Shown here one piece after another: positions 15,434 to 22,995 of a stretch of DNA of 36,824 nt (the stretch's first letter is position 1; each line of letters begins with the position of its first letter). The notes beneath the pieces are model-generated. The model was given only the letters and a program-made list of their open reading frames with translations, ran no database searches and was not told the origin of the DNA. Source of the stretch: a virus; IMG/VR virus record IMGVR_UViG_3300032241_002289, positions 1-36,824 of that record, one strand, 5' to 3'. A program made the translations under genes and the position numbers.

Positions 15434-16177
15434 TTATTCAAATGTCTTGGTCAAGGATGCTACCACTGCGTTACGATACAGTTTTTGTCCATTGATTGTG
15501 TCAGCTGTTTGAGCAGCAACACTCACATTGGTATTGGTATAATACTTGGCAGTAACGGTCCAATCTTTTGGCAATGCATAACCAAGGCCAACGTTGATAT
15601 CATTATAACTGAGTGTAGAATGATTAGCAACTGCGGTATGACCATAGTGAGCCAAGAAACTCAAGTCTTTCAACTTGGCACTGAGCAACTCAAATGATTG
15701 AGCAACGTCTGCCTGTGTATAGTTTGAATTTTTAGCATTAACAGTACCGAAGTAACCGTTGCCCAAAGTTTGACTATACTTGGCACTGACGGGACCGTAA
15801 CCTAGACCAGCAAAGGCTTCGTAGGTGTCAAAGTTACTACCTGTACCTGTTACAGTAGCACGTGGATAAAAGTAGTTGTGTGTACCAACATCAATGGTGA
15901 TGCCTTTGTAGATGTCTTTCTTGTATCCAGCATATAAGTCGCTTTCTACACCTGCGCCATTTGTATACATCTGACTTGAAACACTACTGTTCCAGTTGCC
16001 AATATACAAACCGCTTGAGTGAGCATAGTCGATTCCGCCTTGGACAGCAGGAGCATTTTGGGATTGACTAATGCCGCGTAAACGGTAGTCACTGGTCAAA
16101 CCTAAATTGCCAGATACCTGGGCGTGAGCCGCGGTAATGCCAGCCATTGCGAATAATGCTAATAATAATTTTTTCAT
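15434..16177 (-). CDS. TorF-family outer-membrane porin-like protein
   Basis: From ATG 16177 (AAAGGA ribosome binding site 10 bases upstream) the protein has 247 residues and a clear signal peptide, MKKLLLALFAMAGITAAHAQ. The mature part begins VSGNLGLTSDYRLRGISQS, the hallmark opening of TorF-type putative porins, followed by alternating aromatic beta strands and a C-terminal Phe-Glu end (KTFE). Such proteins form outer-membrane channels. In a phage genome this would change host permeability or receptor exposure. An upstream in-frame Met at 16216 is less likely. Confidence 0.85.
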   Translation of the reverse strand: MKKLLLALFAMAGITAAHAQVSGNLGLTSDYRLRGISQSQNAPAVQGGIDYAHSSGLYIGNWNSSVSSQMYTNGAGVESDLYAGYKKDIYKGITIDVGTHNYFYPRATVTGTGSNFDTYEAFAGLGYGPVSAKYSQTLGNGYFGTVNAKNSNYTQADVAQSFELLSAKLKDLSFLAHYGHTAVANHSTLSYNDINVGLGYALPKDWTVTAKYYTNTNVSVAAQTADTINGQKLYRNAVVASLTKTFE

Positions 16178-16217
16178 TTGTTTTATTTCCTTTAAGAATG
16201 TTGATACAAAGCTCAAC

Positions 16218-16862
16218 CTAATATTTAGTATTAACTCTGATGAGTTTACAATTTTTCTGATTTTTGAAGATATCGGGCGGCATGCCCTTTAGACTCAGTA
16301 CAGCCTGTTCATTTATCAGACTGATCTGCAGGAAAATACGGGTTGACATCATGTACTCTGCACTGTGTAGAACCTGCCCGTTGATCAAGGTCCAGGCATT
16401 TGACGGCAAGCGCAACCGGTCTACCAGTTCCAGCTGATCGCGATCAGTTTCCTGTTCGCGTGGTGGCCACAACAGGCGTTCTTGTCCACGGCGCCGCCAG
16501 TAGGCCAAATAGCTTTCAGGACCACCTGGATCAATTTCCCACATGAGCGCATAGCTTCGGGTGAAATCCGTGTGAGCTCCTGAACTGATAGGACCCGATC
16601 CTGGGTCAATGCAGTTGTAGTTGATGCCGGCATCGTTGATGCGATCGCCCAAGGTTGCTGTTACCCAGGATTCAAAGGCCGGGTAGGCCACACGAATATT
16701 GCGTGGCGCGGTAAAGTCGCGTCCGTACCAGTTGTGCAAGTGACGTATCTGTGTGCGTCCAATGTCTTTGGCCACGTCGGGTCTGAGGTTTAGATCGACT
16801 GCGGCAATGATGTCAGGGGGCGGTGCTGGTAGATCAGGCAACACCTGGAACAAAAAGGTCAT
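16218..16862 (-). CDS. 2OG-Fe(II) oxygenase-like protein
   Basis: From ATG 16862 the protein has 214 residues with H97-x-D99 in GAHTDFTRSYALMW, H166 in GQVLHSAEY and R175, fitting a 2OG/Fe(II) oxygenase. A GTG at 16871 is an alternative start that would overlap the upstream PP-loop gene by 8 bases. After the core there is a basic C-terminal extension ending in RVNTKY, an ending shared with the remnant at 6780. Its position right after a PP-loop enzyme suggests a two-gene unit. Confidence 0.62.
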   Translation of the reverse strand: MTFLFQVLPDLPAPPPDIIAAVDLNLRPDVAKDIGRTQIRHLHNWYGRDFTAPRNIRVAYPAFESWVTATLGDRINDAGINYNCIDPGSGPISSGAHTDFTRSYALMWEIDPGGPESYLAYWRRRGQERLLWPPREQETDRDQLELVDRLRLPSNAWTLINGQVLHSAEYMMSTRIFLQISLINEQAVLSLKGMPPDIFKNQKNCKLIRVNTKY

Positions 16863-16863
16863 G

Positions 16864-17967
16864 TCAGGCACCCAGACAGTAAGATTTGGACCAGATCGCT
16901 TGTTTTTTCAGCATACCGCCGCTGCGTTCCAAACGAGTCAACAAGAATTGGTACAGGCGTTGCTCGGATTGCATGTTGTAGAATCCCTTGACATAGTTTT
17001 GTGCCACAGGATTTTTTTGTTCCAGCATGATCTTCAGAGAACCTTCGATACGATCAAAGTTTACATTGTGACGCCCATACAGAAATTCGCCCTGCATGAA
17101 TTCAAATTCTATGTTGTATCTTTTCTGTGCATAGCTGACTCCAGGATTCAATTCCATATGTCGTCCCAAAATTTTGCACCAGATCCTATATTCTAAATCA
17201 GTGTTGAACTGGTCAATCTGTCGGGTCGAATCAGGATTGCGTTGCTGAAACAGTTTTGTTGCACGTTTGGCCATGTGGCTCTGTTTGATATTCAACACAG
17301 GGTCTAGGAAAAAACATTCAATATGATCAATGCCAAGCAACGGACTCAGCACGTCATCACTCTGACGAGTATACCATAGTCCCTGTTCACAGTAAACATT
17401 GGGTTTTTCACGTCCCTGTATGATGGCCCAGTTGGTTCCGGCATAGTCGTCCTGTAGACGACGATGGTTGGCATCGCCTTCTACACTGGCTGAAAATTTG
17501 TTTAGGAAAGCACGATTTTCAAATATCCAATCTTCGTTGGTCACACTAAGGCGTTTGCCATCTGGATCAAATCTTGGAGCCACTGTGATGCGTGTGGTAG
17601 GATCCCAATGATTTGTCTGCATCCATTCGGCATGACTCAGCGGCATGTGCGGTTCGAATCCAGTGGGATCATAACAGATCAAAATTTCATCCAGATGTAG
17701 ATTATTACGCTTGAACACATTGTATATGGTATGACTATCAGAACCACCAGACCAGGCCAGGCACAGTTTATCGTAGCGATTTCTCAGAGCAATCGCATGG
17801 GCATCCATCAAGATGTCAAAATCTTGTTGGGGTTCTTGAGTCCAGTCGTGCAGATCATTTTGATCGTCGTAGCAATAAAATTCTACAGGTCTGCCCGACA
17901 TCAGGCTCTCATTGTAGGCCAGATAAACATTGAAAAATATTTTATCGTTAGTGCGATAGTGTAACAT
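16864..17967 (-). CDS. PP-loop ATPase-fold enzyme (asparagine-synthase-like)
   Basis: The 367-residue protein has the PP-loop signature SGGSDS at 73-78 followed by LDEILICYDP, as in the synthetase domain of AsnB and related adenylating enzymes. The glutaminase domain is absent. Such proteins activate a substrate with ATP as an acyl-adenylate or transfer sulfur or ammonia. It resembles the second PP-loop protein at 20440 in layout. It is followed directly by an oxygenase gene, paralleling the asnB-oxygenase pair upstream. Confidence 0.68.
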   Translation of the reverse strand: MLHYRTNDKIFFNVYLAYNESLMSGRPVEFYCYDDQNDLHDWTQEPQQDFDILMDAHAIALRNRYDKLCLAWSGGSDSHTIYNVFKRNNLHLDEILICYDPTGFEPHMPLSHAEWMQTNHWDPTTRITVAPRFDPDGKRLSVTNEDWIFENRAFLNKFSASVEGDANHRRLQDDYAGTNWAIIQGREKPNVYCEQGLWYTRQSDDVLSPLLGIDHIECFFLDPVLNIKQSHMAKRATKLFQQRNPDSTRQIDQFNTDLEYRIWCKILGRHMELNPGVSYAQKRYNIEFEFMQGEFLYGRHNVNFDRIEGSLKIMLEQKNPVAQNYVKGFYNMQSEQRLYQFLLTRLERSGGMLKKQAIWSKSYCLGA

Positions 17968-17988
17968 GGAGAGCTTTATAAAGAAAGT

Positions 17989-18004
17989 AGCCCCCGGAGG
18001 GGCT
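17989..18004 (-). terminator. Terminator-like hairpin after the tmRNA
   Basis: AGCCCC (17989-17994) pairs with GGGGCT (17999-18004) with a 4-base loop. On the minus strand it is followed by ACTTTCTTT. It lies just past the coding piece of the tmRNA. Confidence 0.65.
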
Positions 18005-18325
18005 GGTTGTTTCTGTTACGAGGTATTTCCTACCCTAGGCAGTGTTTAGGCTGCCAATGCGAACTGTTCGTCGTTTGCTTTTACGGTTTTGCTTCTACGA
18101 CCGGGCTTCCCCAATCCTAAGGAGTTTCACATTCCCCTGTTGCCTTCGTTTCTAGCTCGCCATGTCGAAACCGGTCGGACCCATTAAAAAACACACTCTG
18201 AATTCGTCAACTCAGCGATACCGGTAATCCGGTCTCAATTTGCACCCTTACGGCGTGTGAGTGTATTTTTTGGTGGATCCGGAGGGAATTGAACCCTCGT
18301 CCACAGCGCCTTCAATAGGAAGGAA
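18005..18325 (-). ncRNA. ssrA: Circularly permuted (two-piece) tmRNA
   Basis: In transcription order the acceptor piece comes first: hairpin CCTTC/GAAGG (18309-18323), P2 strand (18302-18308), T arm (18282-18298), acceptor strand CGGATCC (18275-18281), U-type position then CCA at 18271-18273. An intervening loop (18183-18270) follows, with ACACTC/GAGTGT and ACCGG/CCGGT pairs. The coding piece then starts GGGTCCG at 18182, pairs with the acceptor strand over 7 bp, carries the GGTTTCGAC hallmark (18164-18172) and the P2 strand CATGGCG (18158-18164), and encodes the tag ANDEQFALAA-stop at 18046-18078. tmRNA frees stalled ribosomes and tags their products for proteolysis. Confidence 0.9.
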
Positions 18326-18337
18326 TTACAACAATAA

Positions 18338-18354
18338 CAACAGTATAACTGTTG
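18338..18354 (-). terminator. Weak hairpin after the Bug gene
   Basis: CAACAGT and ACTGTTG form a 7-bp stem with a 3-base loop, followed on the minus strand by TTATTGTTGT. It could be a weak terminator or a processing stem upstream of the tmRNA acceptor piece. Confidence 0.35.
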
Positions 18355-18371
18355 CAGAATATTTAGTCAAC

Positions 18372-19283
18372 CTATTTGAGACTGATGCCCGAAGCTATGC
18401 CCTTCCAGGTGGCATTTTGTTTGTTGAACCAAGGTTGTATCAAATCATCGGGCATCTGTGTCAACGGACTGCAATGATCCACACTGAATGCTTTTTTAGC
18501 CGCGGCAGTGTTGCCAGCACGTACCAGGATCGCACGTATTTCTTTGAACTTGTCCTCAGGCATGCTGTTGGCCACCACCAGGTGTGATGGCGCATTCATC
18601 TGGCTCAAGGTCTTGGGGAATCCTTGGCTGACCAAGGTAGCGATGCCCGAGTTTGGCGTAGATCCAGTGATGCCCAAGGCATACATGCGGAGCTTTTCGT
18701 TGGTGGAGTTTATGTATTGATCACCGTCACCCATGAAGTTCACGCTGAAATCCGTTTGTCCACCCAGGGCACTCAGTGTGCTTTCGGTAGTGCTCTTGAA
18801 CGGTACTACCAGCAACTGTGGATACTTTTTGGCCACTTCGGTAGCCACCAGATGTGTGGTGATACCCAGTCCACTGACTCCAATGGTCAAGGGACGATCT
18901 GTGGGCACTTCCTTCCAGGACTTGTAGCGTTTAGACACCACTTCGAGTGGAGCATCACAGTTGGGCATGATTTCACGGAAATCTTCCACACGATATTCAC
19001 CGGGAAAAAAGTTTGGCCTGATCCAAAATGCTGTGCTGGTCGCCAGTATGGTGTTGGGAGTCTTGGCCACGTGCTGGGCCGCGATAGAAGCGCCGGCACC
19101 AGGTTTGAAGTCCAGGATAAACAGATACTTGTTTTGACCACGATTTGCTTCTTCCACTATGGTACGACTAAAATTGGCGGCCACGTCGCTGGGACTCCAA
19201 CCGTACCAGACTGTGATGGTTTCAGCTGCTGTGGCAGATAGCACGGTCAAAGATGCCAGCAAAAATGCGAAGATTTTTTTCAT
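18372..19283 (-). CDS. Bug-family (TctC) tripartite tricarboxylate solute-binding protein
   Basis: The 303-residue protein has a signal peptide (MKKIFAFLLASLTVLSATAA) and a Bug/TctC body: a PGAGASIAAQHVAKTP segment near 62-77 and a VSGLGITTHL segment near 135-144, corresponding to the substrate loop regions. Bug proteins are periplasmic receptors for carboxylates and are especially numerous in Burkholderiales. No TctA or TctB membrane partner is in the window, so it would have to use a host transporter or act as a decoy or sensor. AGGAAA precedes the ATG. Confidence 0.87.
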   Translation of the reverse strand: MKKIFAFLLASLTVLSATAAETITVWYGWSPSDVAANFSRTIVEEANRGQNKYLFILDFKPGAGASIAAQHVAKTPNTILATSTAFWIRPNFFPGEYRVEDFREIMPNCDAPLEVVSKRYKSWKEVPTDRPLTIGVSGLGITTHLVATEVAKKYPQLLVVPFKSTTESTLSALGGQTDFSVNFMGDGDQYINSTNEKLRMYALGITGSTPNSGIATLVSQGFPKTLSQMNAPSHLVVANSMPEDKFKEIRAILVRAGNTAAAKKAFSVDHCSPLTQMPDDLIQPWFNKQNATWKGIASGISLK

Positions 19284-19327
19284 AAAGATTTCCTATTAGA
19301 TGTGTTATTGTACTACAGAAATAAGCA

Positions 19328-19350
19328 ATGGGCGACCATTAGTCGCCCAT
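19328..19350 (-). terminator. Hairpin between the DctP and Bug genes
   Basis: ATGGGCGAC and GTCGCCCAT form a 9-bp stem with a 5-base loop. On the minus strand TGCTTATTTCT follows, a weak T-rich tail. It lies just after the DctP-like gene and before the Bug gene. Confidence 0.55.
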
Positions 19351-19355
19351 CATGA

Positions 19356-20294
19356 TCAACTGCGCTGAATCTGATCAACCAATCCGGTTGTAAAAAAGTC
19401 TTGATACTTGTCATATACTACTTTGGTTGCTTGAGCAAAACGAGCCTGCTCTTCTGCACTCATTTTGACCACTTCAATGCTGTCGGCTTCACAACGAGCT
19501 TGTGTAGTAGCAATATCAGCAATGCTCATGGCACGTTCTGCACGAGCCGCTGTTTGCGCTGCATCGGCTATCACTGCTTGTAATTCAGGAGTCAGTGTGT
19601 TCCAGAAGTCTGTGCCGACCAGGATAGTGGTCAAGAACAAGCTGTGTTCGGTATGATTAATCACCTTGCTTACACGATCTTGTCCCAAGGCATACACACG
19701 TGGATATGTGCTTTCTCCCACAGTGACATCGGCTTTCTCAAGACCTGATGTCAATTCTTCTAGTTCCATGGGCACTACATCAGCACCAACAGCACGGAAC
19801 GTGTCAATGGCCACAGGACTATGACTGGTACGAATGCGCATGCCACGTAGATCTTCAATCTTGGCGACTGTTTCATTTCCTGGAATGATACGGAAACCGC
19901 CTGAATAAGTAAAGGCCAATCCTTTGACTTTCTTGGACTCTTGTAAACTATCCAACAAAGTACTGCCTACAGCGCCTTCAAACACGCGAGCAGCGTGATC
20001 GTGATCGGCAAACAAGAATGGCAAATCCAATGCAAAAAAGTCCTTGTTGATTTTACCCAGCGTGATTGTGTAGGTCTGGCTCATTTCAATACGGCCAGCA
20101 TCCAATAGATCAACCAATTCGTGCTTGTCAACTATGATACCATTGTTGTATTTTTGACTGTATTCACTCATGGTCATGACTTCGATATTGAGTTCGCCAG
20201 GTGCACGACGATTAACCTCATCAGCAAATACCTTGGCAGCACGAATAAAAAGTTCAATTGGTTCGTGGGCTAATACCCATTTAATATGTTTCAT
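19356..20294 (-). CDS. TRAP-type (DctP) solute-binding protein lacking a signal peptide
   Basis: The 312-residue protein matches the DctP family: FADEVNRRAPGELNIEV near 23-39, DLPFLFADHDHAARVF near 93-108, EDLRGMRIRT near 147-156 and PMELEEL near 175. Normal DctP proteins have an N-terminal signal for the periplasm. Here the mature fold begins almost at Met (MKHIKWVLAHEP), with no hydrophobic segment. It would therefore stay in the cytoplasm unless translation starts elsewhere. A late promoter (20432-20439) and a hairpin holding the ribosome binding site lie upstream. No TRAP membrane subunit is present. Confidence 0.82.
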   Translation of the reverse strand: MKHIKWVLAHEPIELFIRAAKVFADEVNRRAPGELNIEVMTMSEYSQKYNNGIIVDKHELVDLLDAGRIEMSQTYTITLGKINKDFFALDLPFLFADHDHAARVFEGAVGSTLLDSLQESKKVKGLAFTYSGGFRIIPGNETVAKIEDLRGMRIRTSHSPVAIDTFRAVGADVVPMELEELTSGLEKADVTVGESTYPRVYALGQDRVSKVINHTEHSLFLTTILVGTDFWNTLTPELQAVIADAAQTAARAERAMSIADIATTQARCEADSIEVVKMSAEEQARFAQATKVVYDKYQDFFTTGLVDQIQRS

Positions 20295-20301
20295 GTTATT
20301 T

Positions 20302-20320
20302 TTCCTTAAACAGTTTAAGG
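20302..20320 (-). promoter_or_regulatory. Hairpin sequestering the ribosome binding site of the DctP gene
   Basis: CCTTAAA (minus-strand from 20320) pairs with TTTAAGG (20310 to 20304) around a 3-base loop. The AAGGA Shine-Dalgarno of the gene starting at 20294 lies in the 3' arm. This would limit ribosome access unless the hairpin opens. Confidence 0.5.
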
Positions 20321-20431
20321 CTGGTAGAAGAACTCTACTTACGGAAATCGGCGTTCTGCGTGGTTAGCAGTAAAGGGTGATCCCAGGCGTCAATTGTTGT
20401 TCCGACGTCGCAGGTGCGGCGTTGCTGATAT
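20321..20431 (-). other. Leader region of the DctP gene with a short open frame
   Basis: The 110 bases between the late promoter and the hairpin hold no gene with a standard start. One frame is open for 31 codons and ends LTTQNADFRK before TAG at 20335-20337. It looks coding-like but has no ATG or GTG start. It may be a gene-end remnant carried with the promoter. Confidence 0.3.
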
Positions 20432-20439
20432 TATTTATA
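20432..20439 (-). promoter_or_regulatory. T4-type late promoter, TATAAATA
   Basis: An exact match to the T4 late octamer on the minus strand, immediately after the stop of the PP-loop gene at 20440. It would start a leader of about 130 bases before the DctP-like gene. Confidence 0.65.
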
Positions 20440-21624
20440 TTAGAACTTGTTGAAGTTGTTGATTCCGGTGTCTTGATAGTCGGCCGGACCCAGGCAGTAG
20501 AACGGACTCAAAAAACCTACAAACCCTACTGGTGCCCCCATTTGTTTGTTGAAATACTTGTCGTCAATGTGAGATACCAGCAGTTTTAATCCTGCTTGCC
20601 AGGCACGATAAGCATCGGTATCTTTGAAGTTGCTGTAGAACCAAAAGTCCATTTCGTTGTAAAAGCTGTTAGTAGGCTTGGCCACTTGGAATGTGGCCGG
20701 GTCGTAGTCCGGGTAAATTAAAGGTTTGACCATTTGCTCGTAAGCAGTCCTGTTGGCGATACTGTGGTTGGGCCAGCGTACCAGATATTGTAGAAACTTG
20801 TTCTGCGGCAACATGAACCAGTTTTTGATTATGTGAGCCTGCTTGTGTACTATTTCTGGCAGATCTGGAGTCCAGTAAAAGTATTCGTTGGTTATGTTGT
20901 CGTAGTCGCCTACTACAGAGTTTGAATGATTAGCCTGCAGATCCATAAAGTACACATACCATTTGCCATCGCGTATGCACATCTTGGGCTTGTCAATGCC
21001 GTACAGGACACAGATACGTTTGCCACGGTCGGCGTCACGACGGTGATCTATATAGCCCACGTTATCGTGTTTGAAAGCATGCCCAGGTTGAAAATAGTCC
21101 TTGCTCTTAAACACCCATGTTTCGTCTACTTCACCCTTGATCATGTTTTCGCTGTAGTCGTGCATGGTAATTTTTACAGCAGGATGATTGGCAGAAATCC
21201 AGTTAAGCAAGGGCTTGGCAGCAAATTCCCATTCGCTCAGGGTATTTTCACACTTGGTGTTGTACGGATCGTTGTGTACATTCTTTTCACCGGTTTTAGG
21301 ATAACGAAATACCACTTCATCCAGATGTATGCCGTTATTGAGAAAACTGTAGATGGCAGTGGTTGAGTCGCCTCCGCCTGATGCTTCTACACGTATCCAG
21401 TCGTATTGTTCTCTAAGCTGTTGAGCCCGCATGCGATACAGTTCGCGGAGACCGACCAGTGGTTCTGTTTCCCAGGTAATGTTATCAAATACTGTACGAT
21501 TGAATTGCCATTCTGGAAAATGTCCAGTTTTAGTGGCTTCTATCAAGGCTTCAACTTTACCGTAGAAAGTCTTGTCACCTACATGATAATAACCCAGTTT
21601 ACGATTGTTTTCTAATTTGAACAT
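20440..21624 (-). CDS. PP-loop ATPase-fold enzyme, second copy
   Basis: The 394-residue protein has SGGGDS at 82-87, followed by LDEVVFRYPKTGEKN, the PP-loop arrangement of ATP-pyrophosphatase-type enzymes such as the AsnB synthetase domain. It shares the spacing and the LDE-strand with the protein at 16864, so the two are probably distant paralogues. No glutaminase or thiolation domain is visible. Function is unknown; ATP-dependent amidation or thiolation is the family-level inference. Confidence 0.65.
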   Translation of the reverse strand: MFKLENNRKLGYYHVGDKTFYGKVEALIEATKTGHFPEWQFNRTVFDNITWETEPLVGLRELYRMRAQQLREQYDWIRVEASGGGDSTTAIYSFLNNGIHLDEVVFRYPKTGEKNVHNDPYNTKCENTLSEWEFAAKPLLNWISANHPAVKITMHDYSENMIKGEVDETWVFKSKDYFQPGHAFKHDNVGYIDHRRDADRGKRICVLYGIDKPKMCIRDGKWYVYFMDLQANHSNSVVGDYDNITNEYFYWTPDLPEIVHKQAHIIKNWFMLPQNKFLQYLVRWPNHSIANRTAYEQMVKPLIYPDYDPATFQVAKPTNSFYNEMDFWFYSNFKDTDAYRAWQAGLKLLVSHIDDKYFNKQMGAPVGFVGFLSPFYCLGPADYQDTGINNFNKF

Positions 21625-21634
21625 AGTGTAATTT

Positions 21635-21709
21635 TGGTGGGCCTTGAAAGAGTTGAACTTTCGTCAACCGATTATGAGTCGGCCGCACTAACCGTTGTGC
21701 TAAAGGCCC
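21635..21709 (-). tRNA. tRNA with anticodon CAU (Ile2 or Met)
   Basis: A perfect acceptor stem (21703-21709 with 21639-21645), encoded CCA at 21635-21637 and an anticodon loop CTCATAA. The stem-loop CGACTCATAATCG matches the E. coli minor tRNA-Ile2, whose CAU is modified by TilS to read AUA. T4 also carries such a tRNA. Elongator Met cannot be excluded from sequence alone. Confidence 0.88.
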
Positions 21710-21726
21710 TGATTCATAGTATAACA

Positions 21727-22116
21727 TTAAGTGCCGTAGTTGTCAATAAAATTTCTCAGGTCACCATACAGATTGGCCATCATGGCTTCTTTGCTACCAA
21801 AAAATACAATTTCTCTAGGATAGTGTTTGACCATTCGAATATAGTAGGGTTGTTGTAGTCTACGATCCATGTCTATGATCAAGCGTGAAGTAACAGCCAT
21901 TGGATCTACTGTAAAACGGTAGTGTTCTAATTTTAAATGTTCTAAGAATATCTTGACCCCAGCTGAGGTAAGTCGCATGCCACCACCTTCTCTGATATTG
22001 TGCCACCAGGTGGTGTAGGCCGATTCAGCGGTAAAACCCAAGGCCGGATCTAGTTGTGCTACTAGAGTGTCAGTGAGTTTTCTTTTGTTACGCACATCAA
22101 GGGTAAATTCGATCAC
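21727..22116 (-). CDS. Conserved T4-like phage hypothetical protein
   Basis: The 129-residue protein (MIEFTLDVRNKRKLTD..., with WWHNIREGGGMRLT and a C-terminal HYPREIVFFGSKEAMMANL) resembles a small protein I recall from T4-like cyanophages. No catalytic motif is evident. It overlaps the upstream gene's end by 20 bases and belongs to the compact phage replication-associated block. Confidence 0.7.
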   Translation of the reverse strand: MIEFTLDVRNKRKLTDTLVAQLDPALGFTAESAYTTWWHNIREGGGMRLTSAGVKIFLEHLKLEHYRFTVDPMAVTSRLIIDMDRRLQQPYYIRMVKHYPREIVFFGSKEAMMANLYGDLRNFIDNYGT

Positions 22117-22387
22117 CGGCCCGGAGCAACACTACACTGAACTTTTCAGTTTTGAACTGTGTGTTGAGCTTGCGTGCCAGGTTGATAGCATGTCCAGGAT
22201 TACTGAACGAAACCTTTTTGTACTTGGGACCGGGGTACTGTACCAAAAGATTTGATGTTTTGAGATTGATGGGCTTTGCATCGTAAAATACTGCCCATAC
22301 ACCTTCTGAGGCCAAGACCTGTTCGGTCTTGTAATTGCTCTTGTTGGTCAGTTCTACCAGTACGTTGGGTTTTGGTCGGCTCATCAT
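22097..22387 (-). CDS. Conserved T4-like phage hypothetical protein
   Basis: The 96-residue protein has the patterns VWAVFYDAKPINLKT and GPKYKKVSFSNPGHAINLA, which I recall from conserved proteins of T4-like cyanophages. AGGAG precedes a doubled ATG start. A late-promoter-like octamer (GATAAATA, 22402-22409) lies upstream. Function unknown. Confidence 0.75.
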   Translation of the reverse strand: MMSRPKPNVLVELTNKSNYKTEQVLASEGVWAVFYDAKPINLKTSNLLVQYPGPKYKKVSFSNPGHAINLARKLNTQFKTEKFSVVLLRAGDRIYP

Positions 22388-22401
22388 TATACTCCTACAT
22401 T

Positions 22402-22409
22402 TATTTATC
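22402..22409 (-). promoter_or_regulatory. Late-promoter-like octamer GATAAATA
   Basis: One mismatch from TATAAATA, 14 bases before the start of the gene at 22387, with an AGGAG ribosome binding site between. The predicted leader would be only a few bases long. Confidence 0.4.
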
Positions 22410-22426
22410 CCAAAATATAGGTAGTT

Positions 22427-22630
22427 TTAGAACGAGCCCCCGTCCATTTTTACTGTGATTACTTCTTGTGTAGCAGTGGGTTTCTGCTTGAGTTCTTGCA
22501 GTTCCAACAGCAAACCAGTAATATCTGCATGCAGATCCTTGGCATCAGCCATGCTCATGACAAAGTCTCGGACTCCCCTAGCTTCCTGCCCGCGAAGACG
22601 ATCTACGAAGCGTTGTATATGTAGGCTCAT
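22427..22630 (-). CDS. Conserved T4-like phage small protein
   Basis: From ATG 22630 the 67-residue protein begins MSLHIQRFVDRLRGQEARG and includes AKDLHADITGLLLELQELK, a pattern I recall from T4-like cyanophages. The start overlaps the MazG stop as ATGA. It is probably a helical, cytoplasmic protein of unknown function. A longer frame to 22675 runs back inside the MazG gene and is less likely. Confidence 0.75.
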   Translation of the reverse strand: MSLHIQRFVDRLRGQEARGVRDFVMSMADAKDLHADITGLLLELQELKQKPTATQEVITVKMDGGSF

Positions 22631-22995
22631 TGATGATTGGCGTGTAGGAATGGTTTGAGTACAGGTGGAGTCCACCCTTCTGGCTTGAGTACTTTACCAG
22701 TATTGTCCTTGTTTACGCGACCGGTATTGATGTTGATCTTGGCCATGTTGGTACGCATGACTTCTTCCCAGGCACCTTTGGGATCTGCACCCATCGAATA
22801 GATAGCACCCATGGTCACTACCATGATGTCAATCAGGGCGTCCAAGTCACCTTCGGGTGTAGTGCTGTCGCGTAGTTCCTGTACTTCTTCTTCGATCAGT
22901 CCTAGATATAATCTATATTGATCTTGATTTTCATCTGTGGTAGTTTGGCCACAGGCTTCCATGAATGTGCGTTGGTCTTGGAATGGGTTTGTCAT
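22627..22995 (-). CDS. mazG: MazG-like nucleotide pyrophosphohydrolase
   Basis: The 122-residue protein has the all-alpha NTP pyrophosphatase signature: EEEVQEL near 33-39 and DLDALIDIMVV near 50-60, giving the ExxE...ExxD metal-binding pattern. MazG-like enzymes hydrolyse NTPs or (p)ppGpp-related nucleotides and are common in T4-like phages. ATGA overlaps link it to both neighbours. Confidence 0.82.
   Translation of the reverse strand: MTNPFQDQRTFMEACGQTTTDENQDQYRLYLGLIEEEVQELRDSTTPEGDLDALIDIMVVTMGAIYSMGADPKGAWEEVMRTNMAKININTGRVNKDNTGKVLKPEGWTPPVLKPFLHANHQ

Noticed and set aside
15392-18371. Bacterial chromosome island as the source of the porin, Bug and tmRNA genes
   Set aside because: The same stretch is continuous with T4-type late promoters and phage-conserved genes on both sides, so capture by a phage is favoured, though assembly error cannot be excluded without reads.
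18261-18587. Plus-strand open frame over the tmRNA acceptor piece and the end of the Bug gene
   Set aside because: It covers the antisense of the tmRNA and a well-supported gene.
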